Notes: generated from the letters alone by a model not told the origin. Shown: positions 47,987 through 62,860, counted from the first letter of the stretch. The stretch: DNA of 64,000 bases from Aphelenchoides besseyi (GCA_024699855.1 JAMPIQ010000002.1:8432001-8496000); one strand, 5' to 3'. Translations and numbers: made by a program.

Positions 47987-50198
47987 AATTGAGTTTTCAG
48001 CTAATAAGCTCAAGCATCACGAGGTGAGTCATCAGTCAACAACAAAAGTTTTAAACCACAGAGAAAGTGGTGGGTGAAAAACTTGAAATTTTCTTTAGAT
48101 CCATGGAATGAAAATAAAAAATCGATAAAACACGCAAAAGAGAATGATAGTCGTAGATTAGGTGTTACTGCAAATCAAAAACGTTCTTGTCAACCGATTA
48201 ATCAGTCGGTCTGAGCGAAGAGCGGCGGTTGTTTCGATTGAGTCGATTGACGGACACTTCGTCTCGCTGACCATGATTCACGCTTGAGCCGTCGAAAGAG
48301 CAACGATTTCCGCTCTAAAATCCAAATGACCATTCAATTTGAAATGAACATCTTCCATGACTCAACCAAAAACGATAGAGACGCTGCAAGAGTAAAATCT
48401 CGTTTCATTTCTTCAGATGTTGAGACTGGTTTTGGACAGAGCACAAATGACGTTATGAGCTTACTTCAGTCAAGAAATACACTCAAAATTGTATACTCGG
48501 GTAATTGAAAGTTTTAAGGTTTTTAAGCTAATGGTTGTTTGCGCTTAGACGTTGGATCGGGTTTCGCTGTCCGGAGTTGATAGTCACGATCCACACCCAA
48601 TTCCCAACATCCTTCCGTTCTGTTGACAAAAATTCATGTTTGTTGACTGCAGATTTTAAAGTCAATTTGAATTCTCCGCTCCAAACGAGCAGATGTCTTG
48701 ATGAGCTTCGCATCAAAAAGCCATTTCAAGGTCCCGATGTTTCCACATTGTGGTCCATAGCCGACATTTCGAAATCGAGAGAAGCTTGCGCGGGAGTAGA
48801 AGTGGCATACAATTCGCTGTCCGAGATGAATGCGAAACTCTCGCTCTGGAGAACTGGTGCGTCCTGGGCTTTTCATCTCACTTGTTCTTCTCTTCTTCTG
48901 TTTCCTATGCGAAGGACGCACGTCGTGAAGAGTCCGAGAATGGAAACGAAGAGCTCAATTTCGGCGGTCTTGCGATTTTGCGCCGGCTTCCACGGATCGG
49001 CCAAATCTTTGGCTTCCAATTACGCGCACTTCGAGATTAATGACCTCAAAGGGCAGGTGTTCCTTTCCACTTTCATGCGTTTTGTTTTTCGATTCGGCCA
49101 GCGGCCGTCGAATGCGCGGTGGCGATTTTGACGGTCACGCCAATTCTCTCGTCAGTTTTCCACAGCAACGACCTCCGGGTTATTGTTGTTTTGCTCTTTC
49201 ATTAGAACCATTGGGCAGCGCGAAATTGTTCGACTACTCGCTGATCCGCGCAAAGTTTACTCATTTCATCGTCTTCGGAAGTCTCTTTAAGAGCGTGAAG
49301 GTTTCGATTGCACGATCAATGGGTTTGTGTTTTCATTGCGAATTTTAAGTTCGATGCGTCTTTTGTCAACGTCGTCCTTTCTGTTTTCTTTTAGCTAATG
49401 CGGGTGTTTAGCCGGAAGTCGAAACGTGGTTTTGGGCGACGATTACCATTTGGCAGTTTGTTTCACGGTTGGCTACGAGTAATTGGATTCCACCAGAAAT
49501 GCCGCTTGTTAATGGCTTGTACTTCATTAGAGAACGTTCGCTCAACACCAATGGACGTGCGCCGGAACGTTCGAGTTGACGTGCAGCGAAAATGATGAAA
49601 CGCGCAAAACAAAATTCGGAGGACCGCAAGAACGAAGAGCTTTTGTCTCGAACCTGAAAACCCCGCTCTTGCGGTACGAACGTCGTTTTGCGGTCGAAAG
49701 CGTGGCGAATTTGCAACGTGCGAAAGTCGGCAGAACAACAAACGTTTTCTCTTGACATCCGATGGACATGACAGATGGAAGGCAACAGCCGCACGTTAAT
49801 TTGCGGTTTTTTCGTCATGAACTTGCGAGTTCTTCCTGTGGTCATTTGATCGTCGACTTTGTGGATCGTCGAGTGAAAACCGATCGCTCGCACTCCGCGG
49901 CCATTTTTTGCGTTTCATGGAGGAGTCCGGGAGTTTAAATCTGATGCCAATTAGCGAATTTCTCGTCGTTCCGCACGTTAATTGTGATTCACGTTGCGCG
50001 TTCCATTTGCGTTTTCGGTTCGATGGCTCATCGCGAGATTCTTCCGCGAACGCCACTCCACAGACACGGCGGATGTAAACGCGCACGAGAGTTTGCATTC
50101 AAAATTGAGCCTGTGGTTTATTCCCGGAATTTGCAAAAACCTTCTCGTGGTCGAATTTCATTTTGCGCGCTAAAACAAGGTTACCATACGCATTTTCA
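47987..50198. other. Divergent intergenic region
   Basis: About 2.2 kb between tsg-101 and the UNC-33-like gene. From about 48535 to 50000 there are overlapping long frames on both strands but none shows a domain; codon use is mixed. An acceptor-like CTTTTAG just before ATG 49398 could mark an alternative first exon (starts MRVFSRKSKRGFGRR), not confirmed. Confidence 0.4.
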
Positions 50199-50199
50199 G
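50197..50199 (+). promoter_or_regulatory. Probable spliced-leader acceptor for the UNC-33-like gene
   Basis: CGCATTTTCAG ends 20 nt before the ATG at 50220 with no upstream coding exon linked. Confidence 0.4.
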
Positions 50200-50219
50200 A
50201 TTTCCATTTATCACGCCCA

Positions 50220-53200
50220 ATGGACGCCGGAGAACGTTCACGGAGCGGGTAGTTGTTGATTCACGGGTTAACTCATCTAACATTTGGAATGTTTCCTTGG
50301 CTGCCATTCCTGAGTTTTGATGCAAATTCGCGACGACGTGGTCCACGAAGAAACCGAAAACGAGGCGTTAGACCGCGTTCTTCACTGGACAGCGTTTGGC
50401 TTCGCGTAGAATGCGGTGATTCGATTGATGGAGCCGGAGTTCAAGTCGAGTATCCACGACTTCCGTTTCGTCCATTAACAGCAACAGAAACCATTGGATC
50501 AAGTAGTTCCGAAATCAACATCGCCTCTCCCGCTACAACGAATACCGATCGTCCCGATTCAGCACCAATCGGCGATGTTGCTCCTCCACCGGTTCAACCC
50601 ACGGCTAAACGAAAAGCGCGAATCACGGTTCCTCAGCCAGAAACCACTGGATCACGATCTCCACGTTCCGCAAGCAACTCACGGTTTGAAAGAAAGCAAA
50701 ACAATTCAAATGATGATTTTTAAGGCCCAGCTCATCAGCTGCAAAACAACCTCCTGCTGTATCACCTCAAATGCCCGTTCAACCGATTCAACGACCAACA
50801 AATGCAAGAGCACGAATGTTTGAAACCTCGTCGTAAGATCTTGAAGCTTTCAGAATAGGTCAACTGAATTCGATTTCAGAGCAATGCTCGACATTTTTGG
50901 CGGCGCTCCACAAGCTGTTCGACCTGTTGCCAATATACCAACAAAAGCCAGGTCTCAGGTTACATCAACAACCACAAACACAAGCTCAACACTAGATGCA
51001 GCTTTTGCATCTACAGCAGTTTACGAAGCAACTGTTGCTTGCACATCGACAGCCCCTGATACTTATAACTCAGCAAACGACAAAAACGAACAATCGACAG
51101 TTGAAAATCCGTCAGAAACGGCTGCTGTTCCGTGTTTCCAACGAATTCCATCGCCACCTTCCGTTTCATCGGCCATGAATCGACCCAATTTTGGCCGTAC
51201 AAATGCATTGCTTCGCGAAGGAGTTCTGAGAACTGAATGGGAACCGATTGCAAGTTCGACCACTGCAACAGCGAGTTCATTTCAAGTAAGTTGCTTTGTA
51301 TTGGAGTGATTTTTGATGTTTTTAGACGGTTCCCGATCATGACCTCACTTATACAAATGCACGACATCGTGGGAATTGGGAAAGCGGCGTATCTACGTTT
51401 AATGTTGTGAATCAGCAAACACTTCGAGATTACACTCCACCAAGAGCAAACGGTACAACCGCCGAATGCCCGGCGAATATCATACTCAGACAAAGAAGTG
51501 AGGTTACAACCAATGGACAACCGAATGGCCAAATTGAATGTCCGCTTGAGAGACCGGAAATCGCCACTTCGTCCAACGTTCAACTCAACGGCACTACCGC
51601 ATCAAATCGCCGCGCAAGACTTCAACGAGAGGGCGTGGCCGAAATTTTCTCGGTTTGTGCGCAACGACCGGCCGATGCAGCCGGCGAAACAAGCACTGGC
51701 AGTGGTGCGTATAAGTTCGAGAAGGGAAACAAAAGAACGGAAAGCAACGACCGTCGCTCGCCATCGCCTTCCGCCTCTCGTCAGTCGCCACAAAACGACG
51801 AGAACCGCGAACCGGTTGGATTTTCTCCTAAGGACAACCAAGTCGACAGTCAGCTTTTGCAACTCAACGCTCGACCTCAACTCAACGGTACAAGCGCATT
51901 AAAGTCAAAAGACTCAGTGGAGATTCGACTTCGACGTCTTTTATGGTCGACAGCTGAAGACGGTTCGGGAATGACTGCGGCGACCAGCAATGGAAACGGT
52001 GGAAGTGGAAGTGATGCACGGCCTTTAATCATTCGTGGAGCACAAATTGTGAATGACGATGCAATTTTTGCTGCTGATGTACTTGTAGTTGATGGAGTAA
52101 TTCGGTAAGTTCAATTTGATAAGGTCTTTTGATTAGAATCAAACTTTCAGTCAAATTCTCCCTGGTCTTGACGTCCCCGAAAATGCCGAACAAATCGACG
52201 CTGCTGATCGTTGGCTTTTGCCAGCCGGAATCGATGTTCATGTCGAAATACCAAATGACGTTGAACAACTTAAAAGCACAACTAACTCAGCAATATCCGG
52301 TGGAACAACTACGGTTTGTTTTAACAAAGAAAACGTTCACTAGTTGGCTATTTCAGTTGTTGAATGTTGTTTCGGTGAACTCATCCGAATCACTTACCGC
52401 CGCTGTCGAACGATCTCGTGCACAAATCGAACGCTTTGCAAGCTGCGGTGTAGCTTTGAGTGTTCCATTGACTTCGTGGTCGGAAACAACTCGCAGCGAA
52501 GTTGAACGTCTAATCTCAGAATTTGGTATTACGAGTTTCCTTTTGGAATTGCGCAATGATTCCGAATTATACGAAGCGTTGAGTACATTAAAAAAACTAG
52601 GTGCTTTTCCTTGTGCATTGCCTGAAAATCGTGATCTCGTTACGTTGCTGGAGCGCCAGTTTTCTTCGCTCTCGGCCGACGAAGCCTATTGTCAAGCTCG
52701 ACCGGCACATCTTGAAAGCGATACGATTAATCGTTTGTCTACTGTTGCACAGCTTACAAACGCACCTCTTGGTCTTCTATCCGTTGGTTCGTCGGAATCG
52801 TGTCGTGCCGTTCAGGTCGGTCGTCAACGTGGAGCAATAGTTTACGCACAAATCCCAATTGCTGCTGTGGCTCCCGACTCTCGTTCTTCCAACGCTCCAC
52901 AATCGAGAATTCCAATTCGAGGCAACGTTGACGATGTTCGTGATGCAATTGAACTGTTGGCCAAGTAATGAGTCCTCACACTTTCATTTGTCTAATCGTC
53001 ATTTTTAGCGGTCCCTTTTCGGTTTGTACTTCCGATCATACGACAATCCTCAGTTCTTCTAATCGATTGCAAATCGGCTCAATCACCGTAGCAGAACGTT
53101 TGGCGTTGTTGTGGGAAAAAGCTGTAGCAACCGGTCGCCTCGATCTAATGCGATTTGTCGCTGTAACGAGCGCTAATCCGGCGAAACTTCTTGGCGTCTA

Positions 53201-53762
53201 TCCACGCAAAGTGAGTACGATCTTTTTACTTCTGTGTAATTCAATTTTCAGGGACGAATTGCTGTGGGCGCTGATGCCGATTTGGTTATTTGGAATGCAA
53301 AAGCAACTCGAACTTTTGGAAGCTCACGATCCAACGGTACAGACAAAAGCACATTCAGCGGCACCACCGTTCGCGTTGTTCCCGAATTGACCATCTGTGC
53401 TGGTCGAATTGTTTTCCGTAACGGATCGCTAACAGACGAAAAAATTCCAACCGAAAATCGATGGTTGCCATTAAAACCGAACGCTCCGCATGTTTTCAGT
53501 TTGATTCAATTGAGGGATCGAACTATCGATTTGGGCAAACCGAACAACATGGCGACCTCTGTTCCAACAACTCGAAAAGATTCAGCAACTTCGAATGGCA
53601 GTGGCGGCAATGAGCGACCACAATCTCGTGATCAAGGTTGGTCGAAAAATCGAGATGGGTAATGAGTTTTACATTCCAGTTACTCAGCCTCCAACAGTCC
53701 CATCACGATCAACCACAAAAGTCATTCAGCCTCCTGGTGGACGCTCGAATGTTTGGTTCTAA
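50220..53762 (+). CDS. unc-33: UNC-33/CRMP-like dihydropyrimidinase-fold protein with long N-terminal extension
   Basis: Collapsin-response-mediator-type protein; the family organises microtubules and guides axons and lacks hydrolase activity. Exons 50220-50248, 50315-50683, 50725-50832, 50880-51285, 51326-52104, 52151-52313, 52357-52964, 53009-53210, 53252-53636, 53680-53762 close to 1,043 residues. The first ~550 residues are low-complexity, Ser/Thr/Pro/Asn-rich with a basic start (FDANSRRRGPRRNRKRG). The amidohydrolase fold starts at PLIIRGAQIVNDD and runs through LPAGIDVHVEIPND, SGGTTT, LDLMRFVAVTSANPAKLLG and GADADLVIW. The metal-binding HxH of dihydropyrimidinases is HVE here, so it is a pseudoenzyme. 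C-terminus ends PPGGRSNVWF. The exact first exon is less certain than the rest. Confidence 0.88.
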
Positions 53763-54032
53763 ACTGTCAGTCTACGAGCATATAAATTATCGCAATCGAG
53801 CAATTGGCCTTCTCGGCCCAACCCAAACTCTCGCTGTAACAGGTGTTGTTCCTATGATCCTTGGTCATTCCATTACTCACTTTTTCTTTCATTGTCTTTT
53901 TGATTCATTTTGTCGTTTGGTTTTTTCGCCTTTCCCGTCTTCTGCTCCATTTTGCTTCCGTTATTCTGGTCAATTGTCGGTTTCTGTGTTCTAGTCGAAT
54001 AAACCGTCTTAACGCTTTCGATTTTTGTTGTC

Positions 54033-55841
<1,809 letters not shown>

Positions 55842-56159
55842 CTGGTGACGAGCAAACTGTTTAATTTTCATCATTAAGCACAAGAAGTCACGATTTGTTC
55901 ATCGACAAGACGAGAGCAACGATCGGGTTGATGGCTCCGATCAATAGTTTTTGGAAGCAAAACAGTTCACTCGTTAAACACCGAATGTCCTTGCAAAGTG
56001 TTTCTCTTTTGCTTTTTGCTGGCGTTGTATTCGCGTTGACGGACAATAAAATTGCACAGAAAATTGGTTGTTGGTTTCCATTCTACTTGGTCATTTTTCA
56101 ATGATTAACTGCGAAAAATTCGTTTAAACTCATGGCTTGTATTTCAGAGTATCATTGAG

Positions 56160-57607
56160 ATGACGGACAGCGAATTGGCCATCAAGCGTTTCACTGAGTA
56201 CTTGCAAATCAAAACAGAACAACCGAATCCGGATTACAAATCGTGCACACATTTCTTGTTGGAATACGCAAAAGAGTTGGGTTTGGAGTCGTGGATACAT
56301 GAGGTTTGTGTTTATTTTCTTTTTTCGTATTTCGGTTGCTACTTCAGTGTGTTGAAGGAAAACCGCTTGTTGGAATGACGCTGAAAGGTACGGATCCATC
56401 CCTCTCATCATTATTACTAAGCAGCCATGTTGATACCGTTCCTACGTTCCCTGTAAGTTCAGATAAGATGCCAGTTGTTTAGCTATAATTTAGGAATTTT
56501 GGACACACGATCCGTATTCAGCGCACAGAGAAGAAAACGGGAACATTTACGCTCGTGGAGCTCAAGATATGAAGTGTGTGGGAATACAGGTGATTCCACT
56601 TTATAGTACCCACTAAATCTACTTATTAAGTACATGGAAGCACTTCGCAAACTGCTGGAAGAACGCAAACAATTCCGCCGTACAATTCATTTGCTTTGGA
56701 GTTTGTTGGTGTTTTATATCCTAATGTTTTGATGTTAAGGTCCGGACGAAGAGATTGGCAGCCCTGATGGTATGAAACGTTTTGTGAAAACCGAAGAGTT
56801 TAAGAAATTGAACTGTGGTTTTGCATTGGATGAAGGTCTGGCGAGTAGCAACGAGACGTACAAAGTTTACTACGGCGAACGAAACGTCTGGTGGATCAAA
56901 GTCAGGTGTACTGGAACACCGGGACACGGAAGTCGTTTTCAAGAAAACACCGCCGCAGCCAAATTGCAATCGGTGATCAACAATTTTCTGAAATTCCGCG
57001 AAGAACAACATCAAAAATTGGAGCAAAACAAAGATCTGACATTGGGAGACGTGATCACCGTGAATTTGACCAAAGTCGATGGAGGCGTTCAAATCAATGT
57101 GATTCCGGCCGAGTTTCACGCGTATTTCGACGTTCGTGTTCCGCCAACTACTGATTTTAAAGCATTTGAAACACAAATTGGCACTTGGTGTAAAGAAGCC
57201 GGACCCGACGTGACGTTTGAATTCGTGGAGGTTAGTTGATCTGTGTCCTCGTTGATTCTATTTACGTTCGAAGGTCAACCGTATAACCAACACCACAGCA
57301 ATAACCAAAGACAATCCATGGTGGCGTGCGTTTTCTGGAGTCATGGACGAACTGTAAGTTTGTGCCTCTGATGTTTCCATTCAAAGTTGAACTCAGAAAC
57401 TGCAAGATATCGACTGAGATTTTTACCGGAGCAACAGATTCACGTTTTCTACGTGATCTCGGTTATTCGGCGATCGGATTCAGTCCAATGAACAACACTC
57501 CCGTCTTATTGCACGATCACAACGAATTTCTCAACGACAAAGTTTTTCTTCGTGGTATCGACATTTACGTTAAGTTGATTGAGCGATTGGCAAACGTTGA
57601 GCAATGA
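56160..57607 (+). CDS. Aminoacylase-1 (M20A metallopeptidase)
   Basis: Cytosolic zinc enzyme that deacetylates N-acetyl amino acids. Exons 56160-56303, 56348-56452, 56494-56589, 56631-56700, 56740-57230, 57274-57353, 57397-57607 close to 398 residues (ACY1 is about 408). Metal and catalytic motifs: [32 protein letters not shown], the dimerisation region [11 protein letters not shown], and the final LLHDHNEFL. The ATG at 56160 was chosen because TGTATTTCAG lies 12 nt upstream. A hydrophobic frame at 55989-56100 (MSLQSVSLLLFAGVVFA) looks like a signal peptide, but no donor joins it in frame. Confidence 0.94.
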
Positions 57608-59025
57608 ATGTTTGTTCGTTTACCAAAACGAAAGCACTTGGTTTTGTTCGTAATCGATTGTATGCTATTAGGCAAATATTTACTTCTGTAGGATTATATA
57701 AACATTCTTGTCATGACTATTCTGGCTGACGACATCATGCGATTAAGATAAGTCGACGTGGATTTCGTTTACGAACAAAACTTTCTGATTGTTCTTACGC
57801 TTGTTTGTCGATTGAATACCCGTAAATGACATTACGTTTATTGAAATTTTTTTTCAAAAGTCCACTCGATTGTCTAAACGGCAATTTTGTTTGCGCAACC
57901 TCGAGACCACTCGATCTTTTGTCCTTTCAAATATGAGCTCATACAAAAAAGTGAGTGGACATAAACGAGTTTTGTATGAGATCCACTAAAATACAACTGC
58001 GCACTGGATTTACGTCCATTGTGCAGACTTTTACGTAACTACAGTTGAGAGCAAAATCGCTTCCGTCCACTGATTCAATGCGGTTTAGCAACAACAACCA
58101 AAAACTCTCACTTGTTCGCAGTAAGTCGATGACTGTGAAAACGTAAAAATGGGCGGCAGTAACGACAAGTCGAAATCCGGCCAGAGAGCCTTCGTAATCA
58201 GTTGAGTGCTTGTAAACCACGTTGGTTGTCTTTTCAACTGGTAGTTCAATCGAGTATTGTCGCGTTAACGTGTTTGTTGGTATAATCTGTGAAATTAGTC
58301 GATTTGTTGTCTTCAATCCCTGAAATTACCGTCAACCACGTAGTACCGACTGATACGCGTGAGTTTGTAAGAATCGTATTGTCCATCGGCCGGAAGTGAA
58401 ACTCTCGCGCAGAAGATGTTCAACCGCAACGTCCAATCTCGCAGTCGATTGTTGCGCGCGGATTGTCCATCTTCTCGCTTTTTTAATCTCCGCCCAATTC
58501 TTTCCGCGTCCAGTTGTGTTTGAAGAGCTCAATATGAATGGGAGGAGTGGCCAGCAATCAGTCCCGCCAGTCATCATTGACTATCTTCCCGTTTTCCATC
58601 GATACCCTATCGCATTTCACACAAACGAACATCCGCTTTGTGTCCTCGAAGGTCGAAGCGATTTGGATCATCGCGCACGGGTCGACGCGTAATGCGAGAA
58701 GAAAAAAAGAAGAAGATTCACATCTTCCGGGTACAAGACGTCCAGCAAAGCGATCTTCTTTTCAATCACAATAACAATCTAAAGTAAAATCCTCGTGTTT
58801 TTTTCTAACACTTCGAATTTCAAACGTGTCACGACTTGTAAGCAAAGTAATTCGTTTCATTAAGAGTTCTACATTTCTTGCTTTGTTGTCTGTTACAACG
58901 AGCGGAAAGACGTGCAAATTGTCTGCCATAGGTGTCAAATTCGTGCTTTGAAAGATGTCTATAGAATGAGCAATCGATTTCGCTCGTTCCATAGAGCGAA
59001 TTTGTGTCTTTTGTCCGACTTATTC
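57608..59025. other. Intergenic region with a possible CUB-like minus-strand exon
   Basis: Between the aminoacylase and the astacin genes. On the minus strand about 58310-58120 encodes a run containing QYSIELPVEKTTNVVYKHS and DYEGSLAGFRLVVTA, similar to the end of a CUB or CUB-like domain, behind a TTTCAC-AG acceptor. No start or stop exon could be assigned. Confidence 0.3.
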
Positions 59026-60948
59026 ATGATCTTCCTATTGCTCCGTAAGTTCACTGTTAGCAAGCGTCGACACGCAGCAATAACTTAAGGTTCATGTCAT
59101 GCCACCGTTCAACCATTTCTCACGAACGACGACTTTCAACGCGCCACGAGTCCTGGTGAAATTTAAGCCGTTGAAAAGGAACGGTAAGATAAATTTTGTA
59201 ATTTTAGAAGAGAGCACCACTCATTTAACTGAACAAGACTTCAAAAATGCCGAAAAATACAACGACATGCTTAGTAAGTTCAATTTGCGGAACTCAACGA
59301 CAAAGTTTCTTTAGTCGACAAGAAGTCTAAGCGTGGATCCATTCTCTCACATCAAAAGTTCTATCGTGGCGATATTCGTGGTCGTGCTCAGTGGATTTCA
59401 ATGGTTGGCTTTGTTCTATTCGTTTTAATTGTGAAATTTCAGCGATTGAATCGTTCGAAACTGCGAACTGGAGTTCGACGTAATGGTGTGATTAGCATAA
59501 TTAAAAAATGGCCACAGGCACGCATTCCTTATGTGTTGAGTACTCAGTACAATGAACGTGAAAGGGCCGTTCTTGCTCGTGCATTCCAAGAATATCATCG
59601 AAAAACGTGCATCCGATTTGCACCCAAAGAAACATTTGATCGTGACTATCTGTATATTGGAAAAATAGACGGGTTGGTTTCTATTGTTGTATTGTTGATC
59701 ACTGGTTTCTTCTAGATGTTACTCAGATGTTGGTAAAGCGGGTGGACGACAGGAACTTTCTCTTGATGATGGCTGCATGCAGGTAACAAAAATCCTATAG
59801 CAGATGGTTATACTTTCTTAGTACGATACAATTGTTCACGAACTAATGCATTCAATAGGTAGCTGGACAGTTTGAGTTAGAGCCTGATTATACGTTTGAT
59901 TGTTGTTTATATGCAAATTTTTTGGGAAATGTGGGAATGAATGCACACGACAATGAGCATTTATGAACTCTCGAGCTTTATGTATGCCGGTAGCAAAAAA
60001 CGGCGATGTAAAGTTCGATCCATAAATTTTATTGCCGCGTGTGATTGTCACAACAATAGGGTTTTACCATGAACATGAACGTTGGGATCGTGATCATTTT
60101 ATTCAAATTTTGTGGCAAAATATCGATCGCGGTAATCACTTCGCATTTCGTGCAAATATCTCCGCATCATTTACAGAAGCTTACGATCAATTCGGAAGAG
60201 TGGATTTGGCCGAGAGTTCGTATTATGGCGAAGGATACGACTACCATAGTATAATGCATTATGACAGTATGGCGTTCAGTAAAAACGGTAGAGAAACGTT
60301 GGTTGCTCGTCAGCCCGCAATGACTCACGTAATCGGTTCGGCTCTCGACTTCTCACCAACTGATTTGGTTAAAATCCAAAGAATGTACATGTGCAGCGCT
60401 CCAACCGACTCAACGGTAATACGACCATTTGATTCACAAAAATTCATCGAACTTAGATTCCGATCACAAATCCAATGTCACCGATTCAAAACTTCGCTCT
60501 TCCGCGAATAGATTCTCCGTGGTCTTCAATAGCCAATACATTGCCGATAAGCAACCACATAATCGAACAACCAACATTGCCGTTACCCACATTTCCTCGC
60601 GCTCAGCCCGAAACAACCACCACAACAGAAGCGACAACTTCCATTTGTGCCGACAGATCAACCTTGTGTTGGCGATGGCTCGACAGGTTTTCCGAATCAT
60701 TTTAGCTGAAGAGTGTAAACTTCCATTTACAGATGTCATTCTCCATTTTTCGAAAAGATTATGCGAGAATTCTGTGCTCAGGTATGTGACTTTGTCGATG
60801 CGATTAAATCTCGATTGTTTAGTCCTGTGGTTTCTGTACTCCACAAACAACAAGAACATGGCGCGCTTATTCGGATGCTAATCATCATTATGTGGTTCCA
60901 GAATACCCACCTCTTCATCAATTTCCTTATTATCAGATTTTCGGTTAG
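59026..60948 (+). CDS. Astacin metalloprotease with C-terminal ShKT domain (NAS family)
   Basis: Secreted zinc endopeptidase of family M12A. Eleven exons: 59026-59044, 59090-59155, 59208-59273, 59315-59403, 59443-59672, 59716-59782, 59822-59858, 60060-60415, 60457-60686, 60733-60781, 60823-60948, closing to 444 residues. Propeptide to about residue 75; catalytic domain starts near RRNGVISIIKKWP. The zinc motif HELMHSIGFYHEHERWDRD is complete (His185, His189, His195, Glu186), split by a 201-bp intron; Met-turn SIMHYDS present. A Thr-rich linker leads to a six-cysteine ShKT domain (Cys374, 381, 388, 401, 405, 408). The first two exons (MIFLLLR|SCHA) are the least certain part. AATAAA at 61008-61013. 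Confidence 0.9.
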
Positions 60949-61007
60949 AACACTTCCTTCGTATCCGAGTGATTTTAAATACGCACATCTTCCGTTCTTT
61001 TAGTTCC

Positions 61008-61013
61008 AATAAA
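61008..61013 (+). terminator. Poly(A) signal AATAAA for the astacin gene
   Basis: AATAAA 60 bp after the stop; the next gene is convergent and ends at 61079. Confidence 0.55.
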
Positions 61014-61078
61014 CAACCGTTTAGTTTAACATTCAAGCAATAAAATTCGAAACAAACAACACGACAACGTTCTCAGAT

Positions 61079-62795
61079 TCAGTTTTTCTTCGGACCTCCT
61101 TTTGCTGCTTTCGTTTTCAAATCGATGGGCGCCGGTTTAACGAACGGAAGAAGTTCCCGGTACTTGGGTGGCATGAACTCTTTGAGGGCCTCGGGAACAC
61201 GAATTCCGTTTTCCTCCTGATGATTCTCGAGCAGCGCACAAATAACACGCGTAGTAGCACACATCGTTGCATTCAACATGTGAACGAAATTAACCTAAGA
61301 ATGATAATAGAAATCGTTCAATCGTTCTAACCTCGCCATCCATTTTCTTCGTCTGACCAAAACGAACTTTCAAACGTCGAGCCTGATAGTCCAAGCAGTT
61401 CGAACAGGAGACCAATTCACGAAACGCTTTGCTTCCCGGAAACCACCCTTCCAAGTCGAATTTCTTGGCTGCCGCGTTGTTTAATTCACCGGAGACAATG
61501 TTGACAATACGATAGGGAATACCCAAAAGTTTGTAGTATTCTTCTGCAGTTGCAATCATCTAAACTAACCGTAATTCAGATGTTTAACTCAATTGACCAA
61601 CCTCATTAAAGTAAGTCCACGAAATGTCGTCGAATGGCGAGCACAAAACGAACTGTTCAATCTTCTCGAATTGATGGACTCGGAAGATGCCTGTCGTATC
61701 ACGACCATGAGAACCGACTTCTTGACGGAAACAAGTTGAAACGCCGGCGTACTTGATTGGCATCGTATCCGGATTGAGCCATTCGTCGCGATGAAACGCT
61801 GCAATTGGTTGTTCCGATGTTGCAATCAAATATTTTTCATCGACTGACTCATCACCAACTTCTTCGGAGCCTTTAGAAGTAACCTAATAATCAAATGATC
61901 AATACTTGAAAGCTAAATTAAACAAACTTTGTACAATTCTTCGTCGAACTGATTCAATTGTGCCACTTCTTGCATGATCTCTTTTCGCATAAAGAACGGC
62001 GTATAGAGTGGAACGAACTCTTTCTCGCCCAAAACTCGCAACGCCAAGTTGATTATCGCTTGTTCCAAATAAACCAACGGTCCTTTTAAAAAGTACCCGC
62101 GACCACCGGCAACAATCGAACCACGTTCACCGTCGAATCCGTCAACCATGACAACCAAATCCACGTGTGAATACTTCTTTTCGACACTCGTATCGCCAAA
62201 CGTTCGTTCAACACCGTTGTTGTCTTCGTTATCGCTGACTATGACAGTGGAGTGCAAGATGTTTCCGATTCGTCCAAGAACCGCGTTTCTTTCGGCCTCA
62301 ACTTTTTCCAACTCCACTTTCATACTCTCCATTTTCTCGTCCATTGCCACACGAAGGGCTTTGATTTGCAGAATATTCAAATCCTAAGAATCAAGTGAAC
62401 AAAAAATAAAAACCAGTAACTTACCTTAACGTCTTCCAATTTCAAGTCTCCCAATTTGGACAACAATTCTTCAGACACATTTGCATGATCACCCTGCGGT
62501 TCTTTCTTCTGTAACTCGAAGAATAAAGTTGGAAAAGTTTACAGCTTACTTTCATTTTCTCCCCAATCGCTTTGCTTGCCGTGTTCTTTGAACGATTGAT
62601 ACAATCAACGGCATGTCGAACTGAAATACGAAACGGTGGAACTCAATTAGTTTGTTTACCTTGTCGCCATTTCTCATCCTTGGCAATCACTTGATCGACC
62701 AACGTAACGTCTTTGTAGCGATCACGTTGAGATTTCCGAATTGCTTCCGGATCGCCGCCTTTTTCCGCACGAAATAGATCGATGTTCAGAACCAT
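61079..62795 (-). CDS. sars-1: Cytosolic seryl-tRNA synthetase
   Basis: Class II synthetase charging tRNA-Ser. Exons 62795-62660, 62620-62550, 62508-62425, 62383-61928, 61883-61602, 61559-61332, 61294-61079 close to 490 residues. N-terminal coiled-coil arm (residues about 40-160, Lys/Glu-rich), then [28 protein letters not shown] (motif 1 region), [21 protein letters not shown] (motif 2) and [19 protein letters not shown] (motif 3). The basic tail [12 protein letters not shown] is typical of eukaryotic cytosolic enzymes. The ATG lies 8 nt after a TTTTTAG acceptor (62804-62806), so it is probably trans-spliced. Confidence 0.96.
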
Positions 62796-62803
62796 TTTTA
62801 GGT

Positions 62804-62806
62804 CTA
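62804..62806 (-). promoter_or_regulatory. Probable spliced-leader acceptor for sars-1
   Basis: GGTTTTTAG on the minus strand, 8 nt before the start codon. Confidence 0.5.
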
Positions 62807-62860
62807 AAAACCTTCAAATAATATAAAAACTGTTGTATTCTGACTGACAGGTTGGAGGAA

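Noticed and set aside
48535..49131. 198-codon plus-strand frame upstream of the UNC-33-like gene
   Set aside because: No domain, mixed codon use, and long frames also occur on the opposite strand in the same stretch.
53659..53679. 21-bp intron near the end of the UNC-33-like gene
   Set aside because: Too short for splicing; a 43-bp intron from 53637 fits length and frame.
55989..56100. Signal-peptide exon for the aminoacylase
   Set aside because: No donor joins it to the 56148 acceptor in frame; family members are usually cytosolic.
59099..59314. Uninterrupted 71-codon frame as the astacin propeptide
   Set aside because: A spliced model with 40-52 bp introns links the start, propeptide and catalytic domain in phase, whereas this frame ends early.
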